Positions 17,347 through 26,419 of a DNA stretch of 64,000 nucleotides are shown here, one piece after another. Made by a program: the position numbers and the translations under genes. Origin of the DNA: Mucilaginibacter gossypii (GTDB lineage: Bacteria; Bacteroidota; Bacteroidia; Sphingobacteriales; Sphingobacteriaceae); assembly GCF_900100945.1 (NCBI RefSeq), contig NZ_FNCG01000007.1, forward strand, positions 104,091 through 168,090. The letters run 5' to 3'. Below the pieces are notes generated by a model that did no database searches, was not told the origin of the DNA, and saw nothing but the letters and a program-made list of their open reading frames with translations. Within the stretch, counting starts at the first letter, position 1. The number at the start of each line of letters is the position of its first letter.

Positions 17347-17540
17347 TGGGACTGGAAAGATTCAAACCAGCACAGGAACAGGACTACGAGACGGCATTAG
17401 CCGAAAGTCAAAAACAGCCGCAAGCGGGGCCACTGGATAATGAAATGAATATTTACGCCATTGACCTTGGCAATAGCGCTGATGAAGCCTCTTGGTGGTT
17501 TTGCCGGCATTTGCTGGGCCGCGCATTCCACAGCAAGTAG
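17346..17540 (+). pseudogene. 5' stub of a DUF1810 gene
   Basis: The first 20 residues (GLERFKPAQEQDYETALAE) match the start of DUF1810 proteins, whose next residues would be a GRKxSHWMWxIFPQ core. Here the similarity stops abruptly near 17405 and the frame continues into the antisense of another gene remnant. This looks like a deletion junction. The start overlaps the stop of the response regulator, so the intact gene was probably translationally coupled to it. Confidence 0.6.
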
Positions 17541-17576
17541 ACCCATCAGTAACATGAATGTATATAGTTTTTTCAT
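17397..17576 (-). pseudogene. 5' stub of an exported alpha/beta hydrolase-like gene
   Basis: ATG at 17576 opens a good export signal (KKLYTFMLLMGLLAVECAAQ) and then a segment ending in VNGVNIHFII, the usual first strand of alpha/beta hydrolases. The frame then meets the DUF1810 stub near 17430-17410 and stops at 17397. No catalytic motifs are left. Its upstream region carries the same 21-bp-spaced operator as the two intact hydrolase genes at 39759 and 40973, so it is probably a deleted member of that regulon. Confidence 0.6.
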
Positions 17577-17611
17577 ATCCTACAAAGTTCATCCCTGTAG
17601 GCGAACCAATC

Positions 17612-17646
17612 AATGCACTTATTAGTACTTTTACTGGACATTTAGC
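17612..17646 (-). promoter_or_regulatory. 21-bp-spaced direct repeat operator upstream of the hydrolase stub
   Basis: AATGCAC at 17612-17618 and ACTGGAC at 17633-17639, exactly 21 bp apart, followed by ATTTAGCCC. The same arrangement occurs at 40854 and 41809. Confidence 0.55.
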
Positions 17647-17719
17647 CCTCTGACATAGGAGATGTAAAAAGCGATTTACTCATTAATGTATCTATCTATC
17701 ACCTAAAATTTCTTCTTTT

Positions 17720-17776
17720 ATGAAAAAATTCCTTCTACTTGGCTTCCTGACGCTGTCTTTTATTATTAAAAAATAA
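17720..17776 (+). pseudogene. signal-peptide stub (18 codons)
   Basis: ATG 17720 opens KKFLLLGFLTLSFIIKK and then a stop. This is the start of an exported protein with no body left. It lies directly after the two other stubs. Confidence 0.4.
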
Positions 17777-18297
17777 TCGAATGCGCTAAGTCTTTTCTGG
17801 TATGCGCCGGTCAAACTTCTCTGGAATATTAAATATCAGTCCTATCTTTCTTTGCCATCTGTTTCTATTCGGCATCACCAACTTTTCATTCAGTTCAGCA
17901 GTACTTATCGAGGAATTTCAATTGCTTATCAATTCTACGCTGCCTCAAAAAGGCAATTGAAATATCCTTTATCAGTTTTTAGGTCGAATTCACAATGAGG
18001 CCAACAGGCATTTTCACCAACAAACGATATCCCGTCTCTGGTTAGTTAATAGAAGTTACTTTGAGGCTAAAAACATGACCAAATTTCTCGAATCAGAACA
18101 CTCTATTTAGCCAATCTTTCGATCAATTATCGAAATAAGATGTAAAATTCAACTACTCAAACAGTAAGTGGCTTAAAATAAACTATTTACAACAGGAATA
18201 AACCTTGTATATCCAGTCACACTACGACGTATTGGATCTGTTATCAATTGACAACATACCCGACACGCAGAATAATTAACCCTCAAAAATTAAAAAG
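17777..18297. other. degenerate intergenic stretch
   Basis: About 520 bases without a gene. It has an imperfect inverted repeat (AGGAATTTCAATTGC at 17911-17925 against 17953-17968). Probably decayed DNA next to the stub region plus the promoter of the 18298 gene. No transposase fragment was recognised. Confidence 0.4.
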
Positions 18298-18672
18298 ATG
18301 AACAGCGAACAATTAATTGAATTAACCCGCCAGCTAATTTATCATGCAACGCATTTTGATGTAGAATGCGTTGATAAAGCTTATGCCGACAAATTACTGA
18401 TTGTAAAAGTTGATGAAAAAGGTATTGTTGACACCATGAACAAAGAGCAACTGATGGCCTTCATACAGGAAAACAAAGATTTGAATACAGAACCGCTATC
18501 TACCCAAACCGAATATCACTACGCAGTAGCCGATGGAAATATGGGCATGGTGGTAATAACGCGTGAACTTGTGTTTGATGGAAAATTGAACAGAAAATAT
18601 TTTACTGTGATTTGGGAATATCTATCAGGCAGATGGCAGGTTGTTAAAGAATCGGCAGTGGTTCGTAATTAA
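18298..18672 (+). CDS. NTF2-like / SnoaL-like protein
   Basis: A 124-residue single-domain protein with the cone-fold pattern of the DUF4440/SnoaL group: a helical start, ADKLLIVKVDEKGIVDTMNKEQL, and a beta sheet ending in FTVIWEYLSGRWQVVKESAVV. There is no export signal. Function may be ligand binding or small-molecule isomerisation, and cannot be narrowed. A strong terminator follows, so it is monocistronic and separate from the sigma-54 operon. Confidence 0.82.
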   Translation: MNSEQLIELTRQLIYHATHFDVECVDKAYADKLLIVKVDEKGIVDTMNKEQLMAFIQENKDLNTEPLSTQTEYHYAVADGNMGMVVITRELVFDGKLNRKYFTVIWEYLSGRWQVVKESAVVRN

Positions 18673-18742
18673 TCACAACCACATTTTACCTCATATTATC
18701 TTTCGTTTTCCGACCGCAATGGCCTGTAAAGGTCTTCATTAT

Positions 18743-18782
18743 CAAACAACCAACAGCGTACCGCATTGCTGTTGGTTGTTTG
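18743..18782 (+). terminator. strong terminator of the 18298 gene
   Basis: Perfect 15-bp arms CAAACAACCAACAGC (18743-18757) and 18768-18782 with a 10-nt loop. It insulates the sigma-54 promoter downstream. Confidence 0.85.
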
Positions 18783-18915
18783 CTTTATAAAACATACTTC
18801 CAATCTTAATCGGGCTCCCGGCTATTAAAAGCCTCCGTTTTAATTCAAATATCATTTCTTCAATTCCGGCATGCTTTTCTTAAGCTCTTATCCTTTCCTA
18901 TCCATGCGCTGTATT

Positions 18916-18928
18916 TGGTGTAACACCA
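18916..18928. promoter_or_regulatory. candidate activator site upstream of the sigma-54 promoter
   Basis: Dyad TGGTGT-A-ACACCA lies 76 bp upstream of the -24 element, within the range where sigma-54 activators bind. No identical site was found upstream of the second sigma-54 promoter, so this is tentative. Confidence 0.3.
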
Positions 18929-19003
18929 GCCCCTTCCACGAAATAAGGTGCAACTAAAGTACTTACAAAACCACAAACAACTAAAAACCAATAAATTAAC
19001 AGA

Positions 19004-19018
19004 TGGCACAACGCTTGC
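19004..19018 (+). promoter_or_regulatory. sigma-54 (RpoN) promoter, module 1
   Basis: TGGCACAACGCTTGCA has the -24 GG (19005-19006) and -12 GC (19017-19018) separated by exactly 10 bases. It matches the consensus TGGCAC-N5-TTGC at every defined position. The first gene starts at 19114. Confidence 0.9.
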
Positions 19019-19113
19019 AAAAGCCAAATACCGCCGCGCCGGTGGTTCAGCATAGCAATTATAGATCTGAACCGGGCGATAAATGTGGCGCGAAACAGCT
19101 TAACTACTAAAAA

Positions 19114-19287
19114 ATGAATCTCGAAAACTGGCTATTCGGATCGCACAGCGATCCTCAAAAAAAGAACGATCAATCAGAAGAAATGGCATCAGAAGATTAC
19201 GATCCAAACGAAGAAAGCTTTGAGGAAGGAGGCGAATACATGGACGATTCTTTACGTATGGTTGAACAGCCGCTGCAGGATGAATAA
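19114..19287 (+). CDS. small acidic protein, first gene of sigma-54 operon (57 aa)
   Basis: ATG 19114 to TAA 19285-19287. It starts NLENWLFGSHSDPQKKND and then becomes strongly acidic with Glu and Asp runs (SEEMASEDYDPNEESFEEGG). No membrane segment. It is 95 bases from the sigma-54 -12 element and 49 bases before the DUF2652 gene, so it belongs to that transcript. Not a family I recognise, and no counterpart is seen in module 2. Confidence 0.65.
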   Translation: MNLENWLFGSHSDPQKKNDQSEEMASEDYDPNEESFEEGGEYMDDSLRMVEQPLQDE

Positions 19288-19336
19288 GCGAGTTGATTAT
19301 ACATCCACATAAAATCGAATTAAAAACATTGAAGGA

Positions 19337-19948
19337 ATGAACGAAGATCACAGGGGAACCATTTTTATCGTAGATATCAGCGGATATTCAAAGTTCGTCG
19401 CTGAAACCGAGAATGAGGCAGGCAGCCTAATTGTTTGCAGTCTGCTTGAATCAATTATCAACGCTAACCGGCTTTCATTCAATATTTCGGAAATTGAAGG
19501 TGATGCTATACTTTTTTACAGACATGGCCCGGCTTTCCCTGCTAAAGAAATTCTTTCACAATTTGAGCTTATGCTCGAGGCATTTAAAAACAGGCTCGAA
19601 ACCTTTAAAGAAAGTTTTCCGCAAACCTGCAACCTTTCAATTAAACTGGTGGTGCATTACGGGGTTATCGGAAGATTTGCCGTGGGGAATTATTCCAAAC
19701 TATTCGGTCAGGCTATTGTGGAAGCTCATCGGCTATTAAAAAACAGCATTGATACCCACACCTATGCACTGATTACTAAGGAATATTTTAACGAACAGGG
19801 ACAAACCAGTTTTACCCCACCAGGCGGAGCCACCGAGGTTTGTGAGCTATATGATGTTGGCCGACTTTGCTACACCTATTTCCCCTACACTACCAGCCCG
19901 ATCCCCTTATATCAACAAGATTTTAACCTTGGGCAAACGGGTACCTAA
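19337..19948 (+). CDS. DUF2652 protein, class III cyclase-like fold
   Basis: 203 residues. The pattern follows the catalytic domain of class III nucleotide cyclases: first strand TIFIVDISGYSKFV (Asp in the metal-A position), then EIEGDAILFYRHG (second Asp, matching the GDA of cyclases), then KLVVHYGVIGRF. Residues binding the purine base are not obvious, so real cyclase activity is open. DUF2652 proteins are common in Bacteroidota and uncharacterised as far as I know. Paralogue of the 25818 gene. Precedes a bestrophin by 36 bases. Confidence 0.8.
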   Translation: MNEDHRGTIFIVDISGYSKFVAETENEAGSLIVCSLLESIINANRLSFNISEIEGDAILFYRHGPAFPAKEILSQFELMLEAFKNRLETFKESFPQTCNLSIKLVVHYGVIGRFAVGNYSKLFGQAIVEAHRLLKNSIDTHTYALITKEYFNEQGQTSFTPPGGATEVCELYDVGRLCYTYFPYTTSPIPLYQQDFNLGQTGT

Positions 19949-19984
19949 AACCATAAACTTAATTCAAGACAACTATCTATCGCT

Positions 19985-20993
19985 ATGCACGCCGGAAAAT
20001 CATATAAACTTCCAGAGTTCCTGGTTTGGACCAGACGAAAAATATACAAGCTCTTTATGCTTGGCCTTATACCTGTTATCCTTTACGAGGTGTTGGGGTT
20101 TAAATGGCTTGATATTCCATGGGCTATTATAGGATTGGTGGGTACAAGCGCCGCATTTATAGTTGGTTTTACTAACACGCAAACTTACCGGCGTACTGAC
20201 GAAGGGCAACAAATGTGGACCAGTATATTCAGTCAAAGCCGGGCATGGGGACTGATCAGTCGTGATTTTTTTAATAACCCTGAAAAAAGCAAACTACTTA
20301 TTTACCGCCATATAGCCTGGCTCACGGCTCTGCGGTATCAGTTAAGGGAAGAGCGCATTTGGGAAAGCGTTAGTAAAAAGCACAATGCCGAGTACCAACA
20401 ATACTATACCGTACCCGAATGGAAAACGCCACTGGAGAGTGAACTCATAAATTATCTTCAGGACGATGATTTGAAGTACATCATCAATACTAATAATAAA
20501 GCCACCCAGATCATGGCCTTACAAAGCGTAACCATTAAACAATTGTATGAACAGGGCAAAATTGCCGTATTGCAGTTTGTGGAAATGGAACGTGCCATCC
20601 GCGATTTTTATACGCAGCAGGCTAAGGCCGAGCAGATCAAAAACTCGCCATATCCCCGCCAGTATGCCATTATCAATACCTTTTTTTGTTTGGCTGTTTT
20701 GCATCATCCTCCCTTTTGGCATGCTCAAGGATTTTGATCAGCTCAATAATGAGGTGCAAGGCATAATGAAAGGATATATGGTTTGGTTAGTGGTACCGTT
20801 CAGCACACTGATATCATGGATTTATACATCCCTTGAACAGGTTGGTGAAAGCACCGAAAACCCGTTTGAAGGTAGTGCTAATGACGTTCCCATTTCGCAA
20901 ATGAGCCGGAGCATTGAAATTGAGTTGAGGGAGTTTTTGGGCGAAAAAGACTTGCCAATAGAATTACGGGCTCAAAATAACATTGTGATGTAA
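19985..20993 (+). pseudogene. bestrophin-family channel, +1 frameshift at a T7 run
   Basis: The first frame (19985 to 20737) opens KLPEFLVWTRRKIYK and runs through membrane helices and INTFF, then shifts into nonsense. The correct continuation is in another frame (VWLFCIILPFGMLKDFD, then a second pair of helices and a tail to 20993). The break is at the TTTTTTT run at 20681-20687, where six T would restore the frame. The joined product is about 335 residues, the length of bacterial bestrophins (anion channels of the RFP-TM/UPF0187 family). The break could be a real mutation, slippage, or a base-calling error. Confidence 0.85.
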
Positions 20994-21049
20994 GCGATAC
21001 CTGATTTAAAACTCCGAAACGTAATTAATGAACCTAAAATAAATTGAAG

Positions 21050-22051
21050 ATGGAAACATTAAACATGGAAATTAAAAACACTGCACCTGTTTTAACTAAT
21101 CTTTTACAGATTGTGGAAAGCGGTTTGCTTTCAGAAAACATTTATCTAACACTTACAGACGAAGGTTCAGAACAATCTCCATCCGGGTTAAGGATAAACA
21201 AACTGGGAGTTACCGAGGCACCACTCCCCGAAATTCTGAAGCTTTTGGGTATCCGCAGTATTACCTTAAATGCAAGCCATGATTTTACCGCGCTTTCAAA
21301 ACTAACAGTAACATTACCACCTGCAGAGGTTGAACAATACTTGTGGACATTTTTTAGAGATGAAACCGTTATTGCCGAACTACGCTCATTATTTAGTAAC
21401 TGCCGCACCATTGCTTTTGATGATTGGGCCGCCATAACGGGCGCATCAAACCTTTGGAATGGTTTATTGGCCGAGGTTATAAGGCCACTGGGCAAAAAAG
21501 ATCTTGAATTTATCTTTTACCTGGGCGACCCTGGAAATAAACTTTCCTTCCAGGTAGATGAGGCAATTGATCTTATCAGCGAATTTTCGCACCACGGCCA
21601 GGTAACCTTCGCCCTTGATGCAAGCGAGGCGATGAAGTTATGGATGGTATTGAACGGCTTAAACCCCGATACGCCGTTAGAAGGACAAACCTCATCCGAT
21701 CTTAACAAAAAATACTTCTCCATTTTTAGAACGATGGACGTTAGCCGCCTGCTGATATACTCAGCCGACAATGCTATATTATTCTCAAGCGATCAGCAAT
21801 TTGTACTTAGCCGAAAAAAAGTTGAGCACCATATTGAAATAAGTGCAAACGCCAGGCAAGATTTTATTGCCGGCTTCAGCATTGGCTTGTTAAAGCACCT
21901 TGACATTGCTCAATGTATAGCACTCGGCCTTATTGTATTTGGCTGCTACGGCGAATTTAATTCACAACCCGATCAGCAAGATCTGTCGCTGTATATCCAA
22001 AACTGGATCAAAGACCTTGAAAAACCCGATAGCATACACCTTTACGAATAA
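21050..22051 (+). CDS. DUF2652-module partner, ribokinase-like remnant fold
   Basis: Start set at ATG 21050; TTG 21044 is possible. 333 residues without signal or membrane helix. The order of motifs suggests a PfkB/ribokinase-type fold: LEFIFYLGDPGNKLSF, TFALDASEAMKLW (a counterpart of the NEFEA strand), MDVSRLLIYSADNAILFS (substrate strand), and ANARQDFIAGFSIGLLKHLDI in the place of the GAGDAF.AGF loop. The catalytic GAGD is lost (NARQ), so it would be an inactive relative. This assignment is by eye and tentative. Paralogue of the 26420 gene. Confidence 0.5.
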   Translation: METLNMEIKNTAPVLTNLLQIVESGLLSENIYLTLTDEGSEQSPSGLRINKLGVTEAPLPEILKLLGIRSITLNASHDFTALSKLTVTLPPAEVEQYLWTFFRDETVIAELRSLFSNCRTIAFDDWAAITGASNLWNGLLAEVIRPLGKKDLEFIFYLGDPGNKLSFQVDEAIDLISEFSHHGQVTFALDASEAMKLWMVLNGLNPDTPLEGQTSSDLNKKYFSIFRTMDVSRLLIYSADNAILFSSDQQFVLSRKKVEHHIEISANARQDFIAGFSIGLLKHLDIAQCIALGLIVFGCYGEFNSQPDQQDLSLYIQNWIKDLEKPDSIHLYE

Positions 22052-22075
22052 ATAACAATCTTAATTTAATTATCA

Positions 22076-22528
22076 ATGGAACAAAGAATCGATCTATTTG
22101 CCAAAGGGGCAAACACCCTTAAATCGCTCTTTCAGGCTGGAGCTTACCTAAAACACTCAAAAATAGAAGCACCGCTTCAGGAGCTGATTTTTTTCAGGGT
22201 ATCCCAAATAAATGGCTGCGCTTATTGCCTGGACATGCACTCAAAAGATGCCCGCGCACACGGCGAAACCGAGCAGCGTTTGTATGGCGTAAGCGCATGG
22301 CGCGAAACACTGTATTTCACAGATCGTGAGCGTGCAGCTTTAGGCTGGGCCGAGGCGGTAACCAAATGCGACATACCCGACAGCGTATACGAGCGGGTTA
22401 AGCCTCATTTCACCGAGGAAGAACTGATTGACCTTACCCTTGCTGTTACAACCATTAACACATGGAACAGGTTTAACCTTTCCTTTCCACAGGTTGCAGG
22501 AACTTACCAGGTAGGTCAGTTTGGCTGA
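22076..22528 (+). CDS. AhpD-like carboxymuconolactone decarboxylase-family protein
   Basis: A 150-residue helical protein with the redox motif CAYCLDMH (Cys 48, Cys 51, His 55) of the AhpD/CMD peroxidase family. NGCAYC followed by SKDARAHGETEQRL is typical. It probably reduces peroxides with a thiol partner. It follows the ribokinase-like gene by 24 bases, and a strong hairpin follows it, so it may be the last efficiently expressed gene of the sigma-54 transcript. Confidence 0.9.
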   Translation: MEQRIDLFAKGANTLKSLFQAGAYLKHSKIEAPLQELIFFRVSQINGCAYCLDMHSKDARAHGETEQRLYGVSAWRETLYFTDRERAALGWAEAVTKCDIPDSVYERVKPHFTEEELIDLTLAVTTINTWNRFNLSFPQVAGTYQVGQFG

Positions 22529-22537
22529 TCAATCTTT

Positions 22538-22567
22538 TGCATGGGCCGGGCTTTACCGGCCCATGCA
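22538..22567 (+). terminator. hairpin between the AhpD-like gene and ligD
   Basis: Perfect 12-bp arms TGCATGGGCCGG (22538-22549) and CCGGCCCATGCA (22556-22567), followed by AATTTTA. It is either a terminator or an attenuator, and it separates ligD from the upstream sigma-54 genes. Confidence 0.75.
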
Positions 22568-22593
22568 AATTTTAACAAACAGCCAACACAACC

Positions 22594-24669
22594 ATGACAA
22601 TCACCGAGAATCTTGATATGGATAAGCGCCCCGCTTTTAACAATGAAAAACAACCACGGCAGTTAACGTTAGATGAACTGCTGGCAAACGCTCCCTTAGC
22701 AACGTTGCCGCTGGAATTTAAACCTATGAAACCGACCCTGGTTGATACTCCTTTTGACGATCCCGACTGGTTATTTGAAAACAAATGGGACGGCTACCGG
22801 GCAATTGCCGTTATCGATAAACATAACACCAAACTGCTTTCACGTAACGATGTTTCATTTGCCAAATACTACCCTATTATTAATGTGCTAAATACTTGGC
22901 CATGTAATGCAGTTATTGATGGTGAGATAGTAGTAATGGGTGACGATGGAAAAACCGATTTTGGAGCTTTGCAAAATTGGGAAAGTGAAAAAGGCAGTAC
23001 ACTGGTATACCAGGTATTTGATATCCTATGGTATGAAGGCCGGAACCTGATGGGTTTGCCATTAAAACAACGGCAGGCTATTTTACGCCATGTTATACCA
23101 CAGGGCAACCATATCATACGCCAAAGCATACCTGTACCTGCTAATGGAACAGATCTGTTTGCAAATGCCGAAAAACATGGCTATGAAGGTATAGTTGCCA
23201 AACGCGCCAATAGCGTTTACACGCCCGATAAACGCTCAAAAGCCTGGTTAAAAATAAAAGTACAGCGCAGGCAGGAAGTAGTTATAGGTGGGTTTACTAA
23301 AAACAAAAGCACCATCAAGCCATTCAGCGCTTTACTATTAGGCGTTTATGAAAACGGTAAACTGCGGTTTGTTGGAAAAGTTGGAACCGGCTTTTCGATA
23401 GCTCAACAAACCAAAATGCTGCAAAACTTTGCACAATATATTACTGATACCAATCCTTTCTATATAGAAAACACGGGGCACATATTACCAATAAATAAAA
23501 AGGCACCGGGAGAAACAATTGTTTGGCTTAAACCTGAATTGATATGTGAAGTTAATTTTGCCGAGATCACTAAAGACGGACTTTTCAGGCAGGCATCATT
23601 TAAGGGGATGCGCATTGACAAACAGGCTATTGATGTAACTTTGGAAACACCTAAAAATACCACAGAAACAATTGCCGCCGAAGAAAGCAAAGAGGGCACT
23701 TCTTTATTATCTGGTCCGACACCAACAACCACCTTCATTCCGCGGGGCAATGATTGGGCAACAACTAATTTTAATGGGGTGGAATTGCAGTTTACTCATC
23801 TTAATAAAATTTACTGGCCGCAGGAAATGGTGACTAAACGCGATATGCTTAACTATTATATAGCTGTAGCAGAATATATGCTGCCCCACTTACGTAACAG
23901 GCCGATGTCATTAAATCGCTTTCCTGATGGTGTTGCCGGCCTGCATTTTTATCAGAAGGATGTGACAGGCAAGGCCCCAATCTGGGCTACCACATTTGGA
24001 CACGACCCAGCCAAAGGCGAGCATCATAATTATATAGTGGGTACCGATATTTCGAGCCTGCTATGGATGGCCGGCCAAGGTTGTATTGAGATCAATCCAT
24101 GGCTTAGCCGTGTTAACTCACCTGAAAGTCCGGATCATTGCGTAATTGATCTTGATCCTGATGGACACAATACTTTCGATCAGGTAATTGAAGCAGCCTT
24201 CGTTGTAAAAGGAATAGCCGATGCGCTTGGCATTCCTTCATTCCCAAAAACATCCGGATCAACAGGTATCCATATCTACATCCCGCTTGGAACGGGATAT
24301 ACTTACGAACAATCGCAGGTGCTTGCTAAACTCATAGTATCTGCCATTAACAACGAGTTATCCCATTTTACTACGCTTGAAAGAATGACGACAGCAAGGA
24401 ATGGCAAAATGTATCTCGACTTTTTACAAAACCGGCCCGAGGCAACTATAGCCGGTGTGTATTCGCTCAGGCCCAAACCGGGTGCCACCGTTTCGATGCC
24501 GTTACATTGGGATGAAGTTAAACCCGGACTAAAAATGGGTGATTTCACCATTTTCAACGCCATCGACAGGCTAAAAGAAACCGGCGATCTTTTTAAAGAC
24601 GTATTAAACAAGGGAATTGACCTGGTTAAAACAATTCAAAAGGCCGAAGCTCAATTTGGCAGCCGCTAA
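22594..24669 (+). CDS. ligD: DNA ligase D (ligase + polymerase domains)
   Basis: 691 residues. The N-terminal ATP-dependent ligase has the adenylation motif ENKWDGYRA (Lys 64), then TLVYQVFDILWYEGR, EGIVAKRA and WLKIKVQ, with an OB domain following. From about residue 395 is the primase-polymerase domain with LTHLNKIYWPQ and the metal site CVIDLDPDG. The separate phosphoesterase domain found in many LigD proteins is absent. LigD fills and seals double-strand breaks held by Ku, encoded at 14527. It has no own sigma-54 site and lies 26 bases beyond the hairpin. Confidence 0.93.
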   Translation: MTITENLDMDKRPAFNNEKQPRQLTLDELLANAPLATLPLEFKPMKPTLVDTPFDDPDWLFENKWDGYRAIAVIDKHNTKLLSRNDVSFAKYYPIINVLNTWPCNAVIDGEIVVMGDDGKTDFGALQNWESEKGSTLVYQVFDILWYEGRNLMGLPLKQRQAILRHVIPQGNHIIRQSIPVPANGTDLFANAEKHGYEGIVAKRANSVYTPDKRSKAWLKIKVQRRQEVVIGGFTKNKSTIKPFSALLLGVYENGKLRFVGKVGTGFSIAQQTKMLQNFAQYITDTNPFYIENTGHILPINKKAPGETIVWLKPELICEVNFAEITKDGLFRQASFKGMRIDKQAIDVTLETPKNTTETIAAEESKEGTSLLSGPTPTTTFIPRGNDWATTNFNGVELQFTHLNKIYWPQEMVTKRDMLNYYIAVAEYMLPHLRNRPMSLNRFPDGVAGLHFYQKDVTGKAPIWATTFGHDPAKGEHHNYIVGTDISSLLWMAGQGCIEINPWLSRVNSPESPDHCVIDLDPDGHNTFDQVIEAAFVVKGIADALGIPSFPKTSGSTGIHIYIPLGTGYTYEQSQVLAKLIVSAINNELSHFTTLERMTTARNGKMYLDFLQNRPEATIAGVYSLRPKPGATVSMPLHWDEVKPGLKMGDFTIFNAIDRLKETGDLFKDVLNKGIDLVKTIQKAEAQFGSR

Positions 24670-24884
24670 TTATGGAAACCTCTTGAACAAGTATATATTA
24701 AAGGACAGCTTGCCATCCGCCGAAACGAAGATGACGGGTGCCAGCTTATCGGGGATGTTGTAATGGACATGCACTTTCCACCCGTTCGTGCATGAAATAA
24801 ACCTACGCCGGCATAGCACAGCTGTGAAAACCGGTCAACAACGCGATAGGTCGGCGGGCGGTAACACCTTTAACGATGTTTGAT
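24670..24884. other. intergenic with a coding-like fragment
   Basis: A short plus-strand frame (about 24686-24796) reads EQVYIKGQLAIRRNEDDG then VVMDMHFPPVRA, which is protein-like but has no start. It may be a remnant. Nothing else was seen. Confidence 0.3.
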
Positions 24885-25505
24885 TTATGAATCACTAATC
24901 CTTTTCATCAGTTCTGCAAATACCGTCACCGGCTGGGCACCGGTTATTGAATACTTTTCATTGAATAGAAAAAAGGGGATTTTGCCAATGCCTATACGTT
25001 GGGCCCGGTGTTCATCAGCCCTTACTTCAGCCGAATAGCTATCACTTTCCAAAAGTGGCTTCGCATCAATACCAATTTCAGAGGCCAGCGTGATCAATTG
25101 TTTTTTACTGCCGATATGTTTTCCCTCCTCAAAATAAGCTTTAAAAATCCGGTGATTCATTTCCACTTGTTTACCCTCATCTACAGCAAAATGAATTAGC
25201 CGGTGTGCATCAAAAGTATTTGTGCGGATCACTTTATCAAAATCGATGATCAATCCTGCTACGTGGCCAGCGGCTGCTATACTATCTATTGTTTGCTTTG
25301 CTCTTAGTGGAGATAATTTATATTGACGCGTTAAGGTGATATACTGTGTTTCATTATTATCAACCGCTATTTCCGGGTCAAGCTCAAAGCTACGGAGCAC
25401 AACATTTGGCTGCTCACCGGCATGTAGCTTAATAGCGTTTTCTAAATGCTTTAAACCGATATAGCAATAAGGACATGCCACATCAAACCAAATTTCAATT
25501 TTCAA
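24885..25505 (-). CDS. DsbA-family oxidoreductase (FrnE-like)
   Basis: 206 residues. Thioredoxin-like start EIWFDVACPYCYIGLKHLE with active Cys 11 and Cys 14 (CPYC). The central helical insertion and the cis-Pro loop GKIPFFLFNEKYSITGAQ are those of the cytoplasmic FrnE/2-hydroxychromene isomerase-like DsbA group. There is no export signal. Likely roles are thiol redox or dithiol isomerisation under oxidative stress. The start appears to be TTG at 25505; no ATG is in frame upstream. Divergent from module 2. Confidence 0.88.
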   Translation of the reverse strand: MKIEIWFDVACPYCYIGLKHLENAIKLHAGEQPNVVLRSFELDPEIAVDNNETQYITLTRQYKLSPLRAKQTIDSIAAAGHVAGLIIDFDKVIRTNTFDAHRLIHFAVDEGKQVEMNHRIFKAYFEEGKHIGSKKQLITLASEIGIDAKPLLESDSYSAEVRADEHRAQRIGIGKIPFFLFNEKYSITGAQPVTVFAELMKRISDS

Positions 25506-25730
25506 TACTTTATGTTTAATCTAGATAACAACCAATATGACCGGATTGGACAAGATTTATAATATTTATTTCATACTTATAAATGCTATCTCCAATAATT
25601 GTCCATATTTAACTCTACCGACCTCATTTAAAACACCATATTTCGTGACTTCTACTGCCTGTCGTCGAAATGAAGTATAAAGCCCATTCACAAAACAAGA
25701 TAAAATACTAACTAACAACACATTAAAGCA

Positions 25731-25745
25731 TGGCACCTACATTGC
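25731..25745 (+). promoter_or_regulatory. sigma-54 (RpoN) promoter, module 2
   Basis: TGGCACCTACATTGCC matches TGGCAC-N5-TTGC exactly, with GG and GC ten bases apart. The first gene starts at 25818. An imperfect dyad (ATTTCGTGAC against GTCGTCGAAAT, about 25650-25675) lies upstream and could be an activator site. Confidence 0.88.
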
Positions 25746-25817
25746 CAAGTTCATGTTCAAATACAGCATTCTTGAGCATCGTAAAAGTGTTGTTTTATAA
25801 AATGAACCGATTATACC

Positions 25818-26384
25818 ATGGAAAAAGATTTAAAAGGCAATACCTTAATTATTGATATCAGCTATTATATAAACTTTATTGAAGATATCGATACCGAGAT
25901 ACGCCCATGCATTATTGATAAACTATTAAGATCTATAATCAGGGCTAATCATTTATCCTTTCTGATATCAGAGATAGAAGACGATACCATACTCTTTTCT
26001 CGCTATGGGCCAGCCTTTCCGGTTCGGATAATTTGGGGACAACTGGAGGCAATTCTTGCCTCGTTTAGCTGCGAATTGGATTTGCTGAAATATTATGTGC
26101 CTGCAGCCCATCAGCCATCTGTTAATATAGTTATACACTATGGTAACCCTGGTAACTTTTCAAAAAAAGAGCGCTCGGAGTTGCGGGGAACTATTATAGC
26201 CGGTACTTATAGTTTGTTAAAAAATAAAACGGTACTGCATACGCATGCCTTAATTACAAATCAATACCTCGAGGCGCAAGTACAGGAAGCAATACCTACC
26301 GAAGGCCAGGTTTGTGAATTATACCATGCAAGTACTCCTCGCAATTTGTCGCTGCACATTGGCACCTTTTCAAAAACGGCATAA
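25818..26384 (+). CDS. DUF2652 protein, cyclase-like fold (paralogue, module 2)
   Basis: 188 residues, clearly related to the 19337 protein. It keeps both metal-type Asp positions in TLIIDISYYINFI and EIEDDTILFSRYGPAFP, and the VIHYG strand. GDA of cyclases has become DDT, so catalysis is even less certain here. It opens module 2 and is followed by the ribokinase-like paralogue, the same gene order as module 1 without the bestrophin. Confidence 0.78.
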   Translation: MEKDLKGNTLIIDISYYINFIEDIDTEIRPCIIDKLLRSIIRANHLSFLISEIEDDTILFSRYGPAFPVRIIWGQLEAILASFSCELDLLKYYVPAAHQPSVNIVIHYGNPGNFSKKERSELRGTIIAGTYSLLKNKTVLHTHALITNQYLEAQVQEAIPTEGQVCELYHASTPRNLSLHIGTFSKTA

Positions 26385-26419
26385 ACCAACGGTAATTATT
26401 AATGCTAAATATTAAAATA

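Noticed and set aside
17362..17613. Minus-strand frame across the DUF1810 stub
   Set aside because: Different register from the hydrolase stub (17397-17576), which has the real signal peptide.
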